The notes: generated by a model from the letters alone, not told the origin. A stretch of DNA of 64,000 nucleotides from Luteibacter aegosomatis (GCF_023078455.1 NZ_CP095740.1:4616501-4680500); one strand, 5' to 3'; shown: positions 10,724 through 19,708, numbered from the stretch's first letter. Translations and numbers: made by a program.

Positions 10724-11421
10724 GGCGCCCAGTACACGTCGAGCGCGACACGCGCGTGGGTGAGCACCGAACGGATCGGGAAGTCCTCGCCGGCTTCGGC
10801 CTTGGCGAGCACGTCCTTCTTGTCGGCTCCTTCGATGTGCAGGAAGAGCGCACGCGTGTCGAGCACCTTCGGCAGCGTGAGGGTGATGCGCGGTTCGCCC
10901 GCGCCTTCGGCGCGCATCGACAGCACGGTTTGCGTGCCGTTCGGATCGGTCGCTTCGGCAAGGTGGTCGCCGCCGGGGAAGAACGACGCCGTATGGCCGT
11001 CGCCACCCATGCCGAGGATCACCACGTCGAACGGCAGGCCAAGCGCGTCGATGCGTTGGCCCACATCGGCTAGCGCCGCGTCGACGTCGTCCTTGTGCGC
11101 GCCGTCGAACAGCGGCAGGAAGGTGGCCGTGCGCGCTTCGTGATGCAGCAGGTGCTCGGCGACGAGACGCGCGTTGGAACGATCGCTGTCGGTGTCCACC
11201 CAGCGCTCGTCGACGAGCGTGACGGTGACCTTCGACCAATCGATCTCCTGCTCGGCGAGCACGGCGAACATCGTCTTCGGCGTGCTGCCGCCGGACACGG
11301 CGAGCGTGGCCTTGCCGCGCGCCCGGATGCCGGCATCGAGCTTCGCGGCGACGTCGCGGGCGAGCCGGTCGGCGAGCGTCAGCTTGTCGGCGAATTCATG
11401 GCGTTGGATGGTGGCGTTCAT
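10720..11421 (-). CDS. pgl: 6-phosphogluconolactonase
   Basis: 233 residues, the bacterial/eukaryotic DevB-type enzyme (not the beta-propeller YbhE type). It hydrolyses 6-phosphogluconolactone made by Zwf. Visible family motifs are [10 protein letters not shown] (about residues 42-51), the substrate-binding VTLVDERWV and the [14 protein letters not shown] segment. Both ends overlap neighbours by four bases (ATGA with zwf stop upstream and with edd start downstream), showing a tightly coupled operon. Confidence 0.96.
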
Positions 11422-12890
11422 GCGGACTCCTCGGCCCAGGTACGGCCGTCGCGTTCGATGAGCGCCACGGCGGCGCTCGGGCCCCAGGTACCGGCGGTAT
11501 ACGGCTTAGGCGTATCGCCGCCGGCCTCCCATGCATCGAGGATCGGGCCCGCCCAGTTCCATGCGGCCTCGACCTCGTCGCGGCGCATGAACAGGGTGGG
11601 ATTGCCGCGCACGACGTCGAGGATCAACCGCTCGTACGCATCGGGCTGCTGCACGCCGAACGCCGTCGCGAAGCTCATGTCCAGCGGCACGTGACGCAGG
11701 CGCAGGCCGCCCGGACCGGGGTGCTTGATGGTCAGCCACAGCTTCACGCCTTCATCCGGCTGCAGGCGCAGCGTGAGGCGGTTGGGCAGCAGCGGGCCGC
11801 TGGTGGGGTCGAAGATCGAATGCGGCAACGCGCGGAACGTCACCACGATCTCCGACACGCGGCTGGGAAGCCGCTTGCCGGTGCGCAGGTAGAACGGCAC
11901 GCCCGCCCATCGCCAGTTGCCGATCTCCGCCTTGAGGGCGACGAAGGTTTCGGTCCGGGACTGGTCGCTGCCCAGTTCGTCGAGGTAGCCCGGCACGCCC
12001 TGGCCTTCGGCTGCGCCGGCGCGGTACTGGCCACGCACGGTGAGCTGCGCCGCGTTGGCGCCGTCGATGGGACGCAGCGAGCGCAGCACCTTGAGCTTTT
12101 CGTCGCGCACGGCGTCGGGCGCCAGCGACGACGGCGGTTCCATGGCGAGCATGCACAGCAGCTGCAGGATGTGGTTCTGCACCATGTCGCGCAGCGCGCC
12201 GGCACGGTCGTAGTAGCCCGCGCGATGGCCCACGCCCACGGTTTCGGCCACGGTGATCTGCACATGGTCGATGTGCTGGGCGTTCCAGAGCGGTTCGAAC
12301 AGCGCGTTGCCGAAGCGCAGCGCCAGCAGGTTCTGCACCGTTTCCTTGCCCAGGTAATGGTCGATGCGGTAGGTCTGCGATTCGGTGAACACCTCGGCCA
12401 CCGCGTCGTTGATGGCGTTGGCGCTGGCCAGGTCGCGGCCGATGGGCTTTTCGAGCACCACGCGCGAACCCTCGCCGTTGAGGCCGAGCGAGCCCAGGCG
12501 CTGGCAGATGTCGGTGAAGATTTCCGGCGAGGTCGAGAGATAGAACACCCGGATGTGGTCGGGCTTCTCGCCCATCAGCCGGGCGAAGTCGTCCCAGCCG
12601 TCGGGCTTGCGGGCGTCGAGCGAGCGGTAGGCGATCATCGCCAGGAACGCCTCGAGCTGCGCGGGGGCCACGTGGGCCACGCCCTTCTCGATCGCGGCGC
12701 GCACCTGTTCGCGATAGCCGGCGTCGTCCAGGCCTTCGCGGGCCACGCCGACGATCCGGCTCTTCGCCTGGATCTGGCCGTCCACGAAGCGGTGGTACAG
12801 CGCGGGAAGGAGCTTGCGCACGGCCAGGTCGCCAGTGCCGCCGAAGATGACGAGATCGAAGGGTTCGATCAGAGGGAGGGGAGCGCTCAC
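11418..12890 (-). CDS. zwf: Glucose-6-phosphate 1-dehydrogenase
   Basis: 490 residues from GTG 12890, close to the 491 residues of the E. coli enzyme; GAGG lies 8 bases upstream. An in-frame ATG at 12944 would add 18 unusual residues, has no ribosome-binding site and sits inside a cluster of TACCAG repeats, so it is less likely. The protein has the NADP-binding FGGTGDLAVRK motif near the N-terminus and the catalytic signature RIDHYLGKETVQN. It oxidises glucose-6-phosphate to the lactone, the entry step of the Entner-Doudoroff and pentose phosphate routes. First gene of the operon, divergent from nagQ. Confidence 0.95.
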   Translation of the reverse strand: MSAPLPLIEPFDLVIFGGTGDLAVRKLLPALYHRFVDGQIQAKSRIVGVAREGLDDAGYREQVRAAIEKGVAHVAPAQLEAFLAMIAYRSLDARKPDGWDDFARLMGEKPDHIRVFYLSTSPEIFTDICQRLGSLGLNGEGSRVVLEKPIGRDLASANAINDAVAEVFTESQTYRIDHYLGKETVQNLLALRFGNALFEPLWNAQHIDHVQITVAETVGVGHRAGYYDRAGALRDMVQNHILQLLCMLAMEPPSSLAPDAVRDEKLKVLRSLRPIDGANAAQLTVRGQYRAGAAEGQGVPGYLDELGSDQSRTETFVALKAEIGNWRWAGVPFYLRTGKRLPSRVSEIVVTFRALPHSIFDPTSGPLLPNRLTLRLQPDEGVKLWLTIKHPGPGGLRLRHVPLDMSFATAFGVQQPDAYERLILDVVRGNPTLFMRRDEVEAAWNWAGPILDAWEAGGDTPKPYTAGTWGPSAAVALIERDGRTWAEESA

Positions 12891-12931
12891 GACAGTCGCC
12901 TCAATGGAATCGATGGGTATGCCCAAGGATC

Positions 12932-12970
12932 GTACCAGTGACATACCAGGGGCTACCAGCCCCGTACCAG
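12932..12970. promoter_or_regulatory. Four TACCAG repeats at one-helical-turn spacing upstream of zwf
   Basis: TACCAG begins at 12933, 12944, 12954 and 12965, giving spacings of 11, 10 and 11 bp, so all copies face the same side of the helix. On the zwf coding strand they read CTGGTA. The third copy also sits in the loop of a small hairpin (GGGGCT-ACC-AGCCCC, 12949-12963). They lie 43-80 bases upstream of the GTG start and could be an operator array for zwf or the divergent nagQ. The binding protein is unknown. Confidence 0.45.
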
Positions 12971-13015
12971 TCGCTTGGACTTTATCGGGCCTTTAACGGG
13001 CCGCCTACACCCGGA

Positions 13016-13047
13016 AAACGTTTCCGATGAAATTTAAATCGTGTCAA
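13016..13047 (-). promoter_or_regulatory. Possible zwf promoter -35 and an AAACGTTT dyad
   Basis: On the minus strand a perfect TTGACA (13047-13042) could be the -35 of the zwf promoter. A -10 at 17 bp would be GAAACG, a poor match. The same spot carries the palindrome AAACGTTT (centred between 13020 and 13021), which resembles a LacI- or GntR-type operator core with a central CG step. Assignment is tentative. Confidence 0.3.
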
Positions 13048-13127
13048 ACGGTCGTTGGGATGGGGGGCACCGGAGCAGCGGTCGCATGGCGCTTGCCCGA
13101 GTGGTCGGCTATTGGTATCTTCGCCGG

Positions 13128-13880
13128 ATGGAAAGCGCCCTCGTCGCCGAATACCAACGCCTGCAGCACGATCCGGCCGCCCGGCAACCGCTGGCGTACA
13201 TGCGCCTGCGCCGGGCCATCCGCAACGTGATCGAAAACGGCGAGGTCCAGGTGGGCCACGCGCTGCCCAGCGAGCGCGACCTGGCCCGGGTGCTGACCTT
13301 GTCGCGGGTGACCGTGCGCAAGGCTATCGGCGGCCTGGTGGAAGACGGCCTGCTCACCCAGCGCCACGGCGCGGGCACCTTCGTTTCCGAGCGCATCGTC
13401 AAGCCGCTCTCGCGGATGACCAGCTTCACCGAGGATCTGCGGGCCCGCGGGCTCAACCCGCGGTCGGAGTTCTTCGAGCGCGCCATCGGCGAGGTCACCC
13501 CGGAAGAGTCCATGGCGATGAACCTCTCGCCGGGCACCCAGGTGGTACGCCTGCATCGGCTGCGCTACGCCGGCGACGAGCCGCTGGCGATCGAGCGCAG
13601 CGCGGTGCCGCTCTCCCTGCTCCCCGATCCGCAGCTGGTGGAGGATTCGCTCTACGAAGCCCTCGACAAGCTCGGCAATCGCCCGTTGCGCGCCCTGCAG
13701 CGCCTGCGCGCGGTCGTCCTCGGCCCCGCGCAGACGCGCCTGCTGCGCCTTTCGGCCGGCAGCGCCGGCCTCAACATCGAGCGGCGCAGCTTCCTGGAAG
13801 ACGGACGCATCGTCGAATTCACCTGTTCCTGGTATCGCGGCGATATCTACGATTTCGTCGCCGAACTGCAAAGCGACTGA
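13128..13880 (+). CDS. nagQ: GntR/HutC-family regulator of GlcNAc utilisation
   Basis: 250 residues from ATG 13128; the open frame extends upstream to 13041 but those residues do not resemble the family. The N-terminal winged helix (about residues 20-90) contains LPSERDLARVLTLSRVTVRKAIGGL, shortened here, and the HutC/UTRA effector domain (about 95-250) ends with the typical FTCSWYRGDIYDFVAEL-type strand. It precedes nagB-II and nagA by 9 bases, so it is the local repressor of amino-sugar catabolism, presumably responding to a GlcNAc- or glucosamine-phosphate. The name NagQ is by context and family, not proven. Confidence 0.85.
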   Translation: MESALVAEYQRLQHDPAARQPLAYMRLRRAIRNVIENGEVQVGHALPSERDLARVLTLSRVTVRKAIGGLVEDGLLTQRHGAGTFVSERIVKPLSRMTSFTEDLRARGLNPRSEFFERAIGEVTPEESMAMNLSPGTQVVRLHRLRYAGDEPLAIERSAVPLSLLPDPQLVEDSLYEALDKLGNRPLRALQRLRAVVLGPAQTRLLRLSAGSAGLNIERRSFLEDGRIVEFTCSWYRGDIYDFVAELQSD

Positions 13881-13889
13881 CGGAAGCCC

Positions 13890-14930
13890 ATGTCGATGAC
13901 CACCTCGCCGCAAGACACCCTGATGTACCGCGAAGCGCACGAGACGGCCGACGTCGTCGAGCGGCAGCTCCAGCTCAACGAAGCCGTGGTGTCCGCGCTG
14001 GCCGAGCGCCTGCGCGCGCATCCGCCGCGCATGATCATCACCTGTGCCCGCGGCAGCTCCGACCACGCGGCGATGTACGCCAAGTACGTGTTCGAGACCC
14101 AGCTCGGCGTGGTCACCGCGTCGGCCTCGCCGTCGGTCACCTCGATCTACCACGCCGACCAGCACCTGGACGGCGCGCTTTACGTCGCCGTGTCGCAGTC
14201 GGGCAAGAGCCCCGACCTGGTCCGCAACGCCGAGGCCGCCAAGAAGGCCGGTGCCTACGTGGTGGCCCTGGTCAACGTGGTGGATTCCCCGCTGGCCGAC
14301 ATCGCCGACGTCGTGGTGCCGTTGCATGCCGGCCCCGAGAAGAGCGTGGCGGCCACCAAGAGCTACCTCGGCGCGCTGTTCGCCATCCTGCACATCGCGG
14401 CGCGCTGGAGCGGCAAGGCCGATATCGCCGGCGCGCTCACCGCCCTGCCCGCGCAGTTGCGCGAAAGCTGGAACGCCGACTGGTCCGCGTTGACCGACGG
14501 CCTGGTCGATGCGCACAACCTGTTCGTGGTGGGCCGCGGGTTCGGCTTCGCGGGCGCGCTCGAGGCCGCGCTCAAGTTCAAGGAAACCTGCGGGCTGCAC
14601 GCCGAGGCCTTCAGCGCCGCCGAGGTCAAGCATGGCCCGATGGCGCTCGTCGGTCCCGATTTCCCCGTGCTGTTCTTCGCGCAGAACGACGACACCCTGC
14701 CCGGGGTGCTCGACGTGGCCGCCGAATTCCGCAAGCGTGGCGCCCGCGTATGGGTGGCCGCGCCCGGCGCCCGGGGCGAAGACATCCTGCCGCTGGTCGC
14801 CACCGCCCCCATCGCGGCGCCGCTGCTCACCGTGCAGAGTTTCTACCGGGCCACCGCAGCGCTCGCGCTCAAGCGCGGCTTCGATCCCGACGTCCCGCCG
14901 CACCTGAACAAGGTGACGGAAACGGTCTGA
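13890..14930 (+). CDS. nagB-II: Glucosamine-6-phosphate deaminase, SIS-domain type (NagB-II)
   Basis: 346 residues with two SIS domains and no glutaminase domain, the alternative deaminase that replaces classical NagB in many proteobacteria. It turns glucosamine-6-phosphate into fructose-6-phosphate and ammonia. Visible features are CARGSSDHAAMYAKYV and SQSGKSPDLV in the first SIS domain, GPEKSVAATKSYLG, and AEAFSAAEVKHGPMALV in the second, matching the GlmS isomerase half. The start is ATG 13890 with CGGAAG just upstream; an ATG two codons later is possible. Lies between nagQ and nagA in one operon. Confidence 0.93.
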   Translation: MSMTTSPQDTLMYREAHETADVVERQLQLNEAVVSALAERLRAHPPRMIITCARGSSDHAAMYAKYVFETQLGVVTASASPSVTSIYHADQHLDGALYVAVSQSGKSPDLVRNAEAAKKAGAYVVALVNVVDSPLADIADVVVPLHAGPEKSVAATKSYLGALFAILHIAARWSGKADIAGALTALPAQLRESWNADWSALTDGLVDAHNLFVVGRGFGFAGALEAALKFKETCGLHAEAFSAAEVKHGPMALVGPDFPVLFFAQNDDTLPGVLDVAAEFRKRGARVWVAAPGARGEDILPLVATAPIAAPLLTVQSFYRATAALALKRGFDPDVPPHLNKVTETV

Positions 14931-14971
14931 CGCGGGCTCCGGCGCAACGATCCATCCTCCAAGGACTTCCC

Positions 14972-16123
14972 ATGACCATCGCCCTCGTCAACGGCCGGGT
15001 ACTCACCGACAACGGATTCCAGGGCGGCTTCGCCGTGCTGGTGGACGGCGACACGATCACCGGCCTCGCCCTGCACTCCGATCCCCGCGTGCGCGCGGCG
15101 GAACGGCACGACCTGGGCGGCCGCACGCTGCTGCCGGGTTTCATCGACTGCCAGGTCAACGGCGGCGGCGGCGTGCTGTTCAACGACGCGCCTACCGTCG
15201 GCACCATCCGCACCATCGGCGAAGCGCACGCGAGGTTCGGCACCACCGGGTTCCTGCCGACGCTGATCAGCGACGACGCCGAGGTGATGGCGAAGGCCAT
15301 CGATGCGGTGAACGACGCCGTGGCGCAGGGCGTGCCGGGCGTGCTCGGCATCCATCTGGAAGGTCCGTTCATCGCGCCCGAGCGCAAGGGCGTGCACGAC
15401 GCGGCCAAGTTCCGCATCGCCGATGCCGACGACATCGCGATGGTGGCGCGCCGCCATGGCGGCGTCACCCTGCTCACGCTCGCGCCCGAGCGCGCCAACC
15501 CCGAGGTACTTCGCCAGTTGATCGACAACGGCGTGATCGTCTGCGCCGGCCACACCGCGGCCAACTACGAGGTCACGCGCGACGCGCTGGCGATGGGCGT
15601 GCGCGGCTTCACCCACCTGTTCAACGCGATGACGCCGTTCACCAGCCGCGAACCCGGCGTCGTCGGCGCGGCGCTGGAAGACGCGGCGAGCTGGTGCGGG
15701 CTGATCGTCGACGGCCATCACGTGCATCCGGCCGCCCTGCGCGTGGCCATCGCCGCCAAGGCACCGCACAAGATGATGCTGGTCACCGACGCCATGCCGC
15801 CGGTCGGCTCGGAAAACCCGAACTTCGTGCTCAAGGGCGAAACCATCACCGCCCGCGACGGCGTCTGCCAGACCGCCGACGGCACGCTGGCCGGTTCGGC
15901 GCTGGACATGGCCGGTGCCGTGCGCAACACCGTGAACATGGTCGGCGTCGCGTACGACGAAGCGGCACGCATGGCGTCGACCTATCCGGCCGCGTTCCTC
16001 GGCCTCGACGGTACGCACGGGCGCATCGCCGCGGGATGCCGGGCCGACTTCGTGGTGATGGATGACGCCTACGCCGTGGGCGAGACGTGGATCGGCGGCA
16101 GGCGGGTGTTCGTCGCCGCCTGA
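14972..16123 (+). CDS. nagA: N-acetylglucosamine-6-phosphate deacetylase
   Basis: 383 residues from ATG 14972, with AAGGA 6 bases upstream. An amidohydrolase that removes acetate from GlcNAc-6-phosphate. Metal and substrate residues are in GIHLEGPFIAPERKGVHD (Glu), CAGHTAANY (His), GFTHLFNAM (His) and the catalytic Asp in LVTDAMPPVG. It follows nagB-II by 41 bases and completes GlcNAc-6-P to fructose-6-P. No nagK kinase or phosphotransferase gene is in the window, so the entry step must be encoded elsewhere, perhaps to the left of the MFS fragment. Confidence 0.96.
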   Translation: MTIALVNGRVLTDNGFQGGFAVLVDGDTITGLALHSDPRVRAAERHDLGGRTLLPGFIDCQVNGGGGVLFNDAPTVGTIRTIGEAHARFGTTGFLPTLISDDAEVMAKAIDAVNDAVAQGVPGVLGIHLEGPFIAPERKGVHDAAKFRIADADDIAMVARRHGGVTLLTLAPERANPEVLRQLIDNGVIVCAGHTAANYEVTRDALAMGVRGFTHLFNAMTPFTSREPGVVGAALEDAASWCGLIVDGHHVHPAALRVAIAAKAPHKMMLVTDAMPPVGSENPNFVLKGETITARDGVCQTADGTLAGSALDMAGAVRNTVNMVGVAYDEAARMASTYPAAFLGLDGTHGRIAAGCRADFVVMDDAYAVGETWIGGRRVFVAA

Positions 16124-16139
16124 CCGCTTCGCTTCACAC

Positions 16140-16168
16140 AAAAAAAGCCGGCGACTCCGCGCCGGCTC
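16140..16168 (-). terminator. Terminator at the nagA / TonB-receptor convergence
   Basis: The stem AGCCGGC/GCCGGCT is preceded on the plus strand by seven A residues, so it reads as a hairpin plus T-run on the minus strand, downstream of the TonB-dependent receptor. A second hairpin (16191-16200 with 16210-16219, perfect 10-bp stem) lies between it and the receptor stop. Confidence 0.7.
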
Positions 16169-16231
16169 GAGTACAGGGGAGATGAGAGAAGGCCGTCCGG
16201 ATACGCTGCCCGGACGGCCGTGCGGGGGAAC

Positions 16232-19200
16232 TTAAAGCGAGAAGTCGTAGCGCACGCCGAACCGGAAATAACGCGGCGACTGGAACGCGATCGGGCGGCG
16301 GTAATCCGGGTTCACCGCCGGCAGTCCGTTGGCGTCGACCGTATCCAGCTCGCCGGTGTCCACCTGGCCCACCACGCGCTGCTTGCCCGCCACGTTGAAC
16401 ACGGCGGCGGTGAAAGCCAGCGGCTGCTCGGCCCCGGCCCACATCGGACGGTATTCGGCGTTGAGGTCGAGGCTCCACGTCCACGGCAGGCGGCCACGCG
16501 AACCGCGGGGCGCCGGCTGGAAGCCGCACTCGAAATACGACGCGCCGTACTGGATGGCATCGACCGGATCCTGGCCCAGGCAGTTCTTCGGACGGCCGGT
16601 GGCCATCGCGACGTTGGCGCCGACCAGCCACTCGGGGCTGGCCTGCCAGTAGCCGTAGGCCTTCAACTGGTGCGTACGGTCGTTCGGCAGCGGGCCGTTC
16701 GAGTACTGCATGATTTCCGGCGCATCCCAGTCCTGCGTCACCGACGGGTCGAGCTGGCCGATGTCGGACTTCAGCTGGCCCTCGGAGTTGCCGTAGCTGC
16801 GCGAGAACGTGTAATCGACGCGACCGTACCAGTTGTCGGCCAGCTGGTGCTCCAGGTACAGCTCCAGCGAGTAGTACTTGCGCTTGAGGTCGGGGAACGC
16901 CACGCCGGCGGGCGAGGTGAAGTCGTCCTTGGTGAGATGGAACGGCACCAGCGTGCCGTTGCCGTCCACGTCGACGTTGAACGTATTCGACTCGCCGGGG
17001 TTGAACAGGTAACAGCCGGGGATCGACGCGTTGCTGATGTCGATGCCGTTGCGCGCCGCGTACTTCTCGAAGGGGCGGCTGTCGCAGAAGTCGTCGATCG
17101 AGCTCCTCAGCTTGCGGTACGTGGCCTTGGCGCCGAAGCTCCAGTTGGCGCCGAGCGCCTTGTCGAAACCGAGGATGTACTCGTCCTGGTAGTAGGCCTT
17201 GATGCCGACTGCCGCGATGGTCTTCGGGTTGAGCGGCGTGCCGTCCTCGCCGTTGAGGTACGCGCGCGTGCCGATCTGGACCGGGTCCGCCGGTGCCCCG
17301 GTGACGGGATCGATTTGCGTATAGGTGTAGTACTCCGAGTAATACGTGGACGCCGATGCGCCGCGGATGGCCACGTTGGACGGAATCGCCAGGTGATAGC
17401 GGCCCGCGTTGGCGTACAGCTTGAACGTGGAATCGCCGAAGACGTCCCAGGTGACGCCCAGGCGCGGGGCGAGCTGGTGGCGCTGCTTGACGTACGTTTC
17501 GCCGTCGCCGTTGATGTTCTTGAACTGCTCGTTGCGCAGGCCGATGGACGCCATCCAGCGGTCGGTGATCTGCCACTTGTCTTCGATGAACTGGGCTTCC
17601 TGCTCCACCTTCACGTTGGCGCCGGTCTGGAACAGGCGCTTCTGCGCGAAGTAGTCGACGCCCGGCGGCACGACGATGCCGCGGCTGGGGATGTCGCCGG
17701 CGGCGGCATAGATCCAGCGATAGCCACCCTCGTAGATGTTGCCCGAGTAGGACTCCAGCGTCTGGTTGTCGACGCCGGCACGCAGGTCGTGGTCGCCCAC
17801 GTGGTATTCCACGTCGAGGCGCCAGCCCTTGGTCTTGTCCTTCGCGCCGTCGCCGAGCACCGTGCCGTTGACGAGACCGCAGCCGACGATCTTCTCGCCG
17901 GCCGGGATGCCTTCGCGGTTGTCCAGGATCCACGGGCAGTTCGGCGAACCGGCGTAGTTGAGGTTGCGCTCGTGGCGGGTGTAGCTGTGGCCGTAGAGCG
18001 CGTTGACGGTGAGTTCGTCGGTGAGGTAACCGGTGTACTTGCCGATGTAGACGTCGCCGCCCGGCGCCGAACCCGCGCCCGCGTCGAAGTTCTTCAGGTT
18101 GTCGGTGCCCAGGTACTGCGCGCGGCTGCCGGTGGCGTAGTCATACGCATACACGCTGCGCTCGATATTGGACTTGTCGCCGAGGCCGGTGACTTCGAGC
18201 AGGTGGTTGTCGGTGATGTTCCAGTCGATCTTGGCCATCCACTTGGTGGCCTTGGATTCCTGGTTGGTGCGCTGCGCGGTGACGCTGTTCGAAGTATTGG
18301 TGAGGTTGGAGCGGGTGAAGTCGCCGGCGGCGAACAGGAACAGCTTGTCCTTGATCAGCGGGCCGCTGATGTAACCGGTGTACTGCGTGTCGCCGCTCTT
18401 GTTCTCTTCGCGGTACTGGTACAGCTCGCCGTTGGTGCGATAGATGTTCTTCGGGTTCTGGCGCAGGCCCTTGGGCGTGACGTACAGCCCGAAGCCGGCC
18501 TTCCATTCGTTGCCGCCGCGCTTGGTCACGATGTTGATCACGCCGCCGGTGGAACGGCCGTACTCGGCGCCGTAGCCGCCGGTGTAGATCTGCTGCTGGT
18601 CGATGGCGTCGAACGGCAGGCTGGTGAAGCCCAGGCCGGTGAGCGCATTGGTGACCGCGTAGCCGTTGATGTAGTACTGGTTTTCCGAGGCCGACGAGCC
18701 GCCGAACGAGGCCACGTTGCCGTAGCGGGAATCGCCCGACACCACGCCGGGCGCAAGAAGCGCGGCGGCGGTGACGTCGCGCGCCAGCGGGATCTTCTGC
18801 AATTGCTGCGAGGTGAGCACGGTGCGCGAGTCGACCGACGAGACGTCGATGGCCGGCAAAGCATTGCCGGTGACCTGCACGCCTTCGAGGGTCTGGGCCG
18901 AGGCCGTGGTCGCGGCGGTCGCGCCGGCGAAGGAGACGTCGACGCCGCCGCCGATGTTCACCTGCACGTTGTCGCGGGTTTCCACCGTCTGGCCGCCGCG
19001 CTCGAGCGTGACCTTGTAACGGCCGATCGGCAGCGAGGGCACGCGGTAGCGGCCTTCGGCGTCGACGCCGGTGTCGCGGGCGAAGCCGGTATCGAGATTT
19101 TCCAGGTGCACCGTGGCGCCCTCCGGCTGCGCGACACGGCCGAAGACCACGCCCGAGGCGTTGGACTGCGCGAAGACGGAACCGCTGGCGAAACAGAGCG

Positions 19201-19261
19201 CCAGGGCGACACAGAGGGTGGAACGGCGCGGCACGCGGCCGCCGGACTGGATGCGAAGCAT
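16232..19261 (-). CDS. OAR-type TonB-dependent outer-membrane receptor
   Basis: 1009 residues from ATG 19261, which has GGAGG 8 bases upstream. The signal peptide ends near FASGSVFAQ. A carboxypeptidase-regulatory-like beta-sandwich (about 35-115) precedes the plug domain, which carries NQYYINGYAVTNALTGLGF and GAEYGRSTGGVINIVTKRGG; the rest is a 22-strand-type barrel ending YFRFGVRYDFSL. These OAR/SusC-like receptors import large carbohydrates or peptides through TonB energy. It converges on nagA and has its own terminators, so it is a single-gene unit. Two identical dyads upstream (19381-19434) suggest repressor control. A link to chitin or GlcNAc uptake is plausible from position only. Confidence 0.92.
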   Translation of the reverse strand: MLRIQSGGRVPRRSTLCVALALCFASGSVFAQSNASGVVFGRVAQPEGATVHLENLDTGFARDTGVDAEGRYRVPSLPIGRYKVTLERGGQTVETRDNVQVNIGGGVDVSFAGATAATTASAQTLEGVQVTGNALPAIDVSSVDSRTVLTSQQLQKIPLARDVTAAALLAPGVVSGDSRYGNVASFGGSSASENQYYINGYAVTNALTGLGFTSLPFDAIDQQQIYTGGYGAEYGRSTGGVINIVTKRGGNEWKAGFGLYVTPKGLRQNPKNIYRTNGELYQYREENKSGDTQYTGYISGPLIKDKLFLFAAGDFTRSNLTNTSNSVTAQRTNQESKATKWMAKIDWNITDNHLLEVTGLGDKSNIERSVYAYDYATGSRAQYLGTDNLKNFDAGAGSAPGGDVYIGKYTGYLTDELTVNALYGHSYTRHERNLNYAGSPNCPWILDNREGIPAGEKIVGCGLVNGTVLGDGAKDKTKGWRLDVEYHVGDHDLRAGVDNQTLESYSGNIYEGGYRWIYAAAGDIPSRGIVVPPGVDYFAQKRLFQTGANVKVEQEAQFIEDKWQITDRWMASIGLRNEQFKNINGDGETYVKQRHQLAPRLGVTWDVFGDSTFKLYANAGRYHLAIPSNVAIRGASASTYYSEYYTYTQIDPVTGAPADPVQIGTRAYLNGEDGTPLNPKTIAAVGIKAYYQDEYILGFDKALGANWSFGAKATYRKLRSSIDDFCDSRPFEKYAARNGIDISNASIPGCYLFNPGESNTFNVDVDGNGTLVPFHLTKDDFTSPAGVAFPDLKRKYYSLELYLEHQLADNWYGRVDYTFSRSYGNSEGQLKSDIGQLDPSVTQDWDAPEIMQYSNGPLPNDRTHQLKAYGYWQASPEWLVGANVAMATGRPKNCLGQDPVDAIQYGASYFECGFQPAPRGSRGRLPWTWSLDLNAEYRPMWAGAEQPLAFTAAVFNVAGKQRVVGQVDTGELDTVDANGLPAVNPDYRRPIAFQSPRYFRFGVRYDFSL

Positions 19262-19374
19262 GATGTGACCTCCCCGAAGTGAACCGCAAACGAGCCCTTC
19301 CACGGCGTGGCCGGACCCAACGTTTCAATCGACGCCGCCACACCCGCCCGGTATCTCTCCGGCTCGCGCGCCCC

Positions 19375-19434
19375 TGTCAACGCAATATCTTGCGTCCGAC
19401 AGCATCCCTTTCCGTGTACTCGCAAATGTTTGCG
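19375..19434 (-). promoter_or_regulatory. Two CGCAA-N4-TTGCG operators abutting a TTGACA -35
   Basis: CGCAA-TATC-TTGCG (19381-19394) and CGCAA-ATGT-TTGCG (19421-19434) are the same dyad repeated exactly 40 bp apart. On the minus strand a perfect TTGACA (19380-19375) directly abuts the first dyad, reading toward the TonB receptor; the -10 is weak (GAGATA). The geometry fits a repressor that loops or cooperates over four helical turns. The rest of the 230-bp gap to the riboswitch shows nothing else. Confidence 0.5.
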
Positions 19435-19490
19435 AATGTCAAGCTCTCGTTAGAAATTCGTGACTTGGGCCTCGCCGGGGACTAAAGTGG

Positions 19491-19708
19491 CGCCCGTTCG
19501 GGTGTCCCGACCGGCGTTCGGCCGGCGGGATGAAACGGGAAGCCGGTGCGCCGCTTGGGCGGCAAGGCCGGCACTGCCCCCGCAACGGTAAGCGCAGGGA
19601 GGGGAAGCCCTCCTCGGACCGGCCATCGGCCACTGCCCTCGCGGGCGGGAAGGCGCCGGTCACGAGCCACGAGCGGTGGCGACGCGCGAGTCCGGAGACC
19701 GGCCCGAG
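19491..19708 (+). ncRNA. Cobalamin (AdoCbl) riboswitch upstream of btuB
   Basis: The conserved core elements occur in order: GGGAAGCCGGTGCG, then CCCCGCAACGGTAAGCG, then the B12-box-like GCCACTG followed by GGGAAGGCG, and the 3' closing GCGAGTCCGGAGACCGGCC. Together they define the B12 riboswitch aptamer. It sits about 155 bases upstream of the btuB ATG, so cobalamin should shut down btuB expression, by transcription or translation. Confidence 0.93.

Noticed and set aside
12891..12944. ATG 12944 as the zwf start
   Set aside because: No ribosome-binding site, overlaps the phased TACCAG repeats, and adds 18 residues beyond the normal family length.
16220..19282. Long plus-strand open frame opposite the TonB receptor
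   Set aside because: Antisense shadow; the minus strand has a signal peptide, plug and barrel motifs that fully explain the region.
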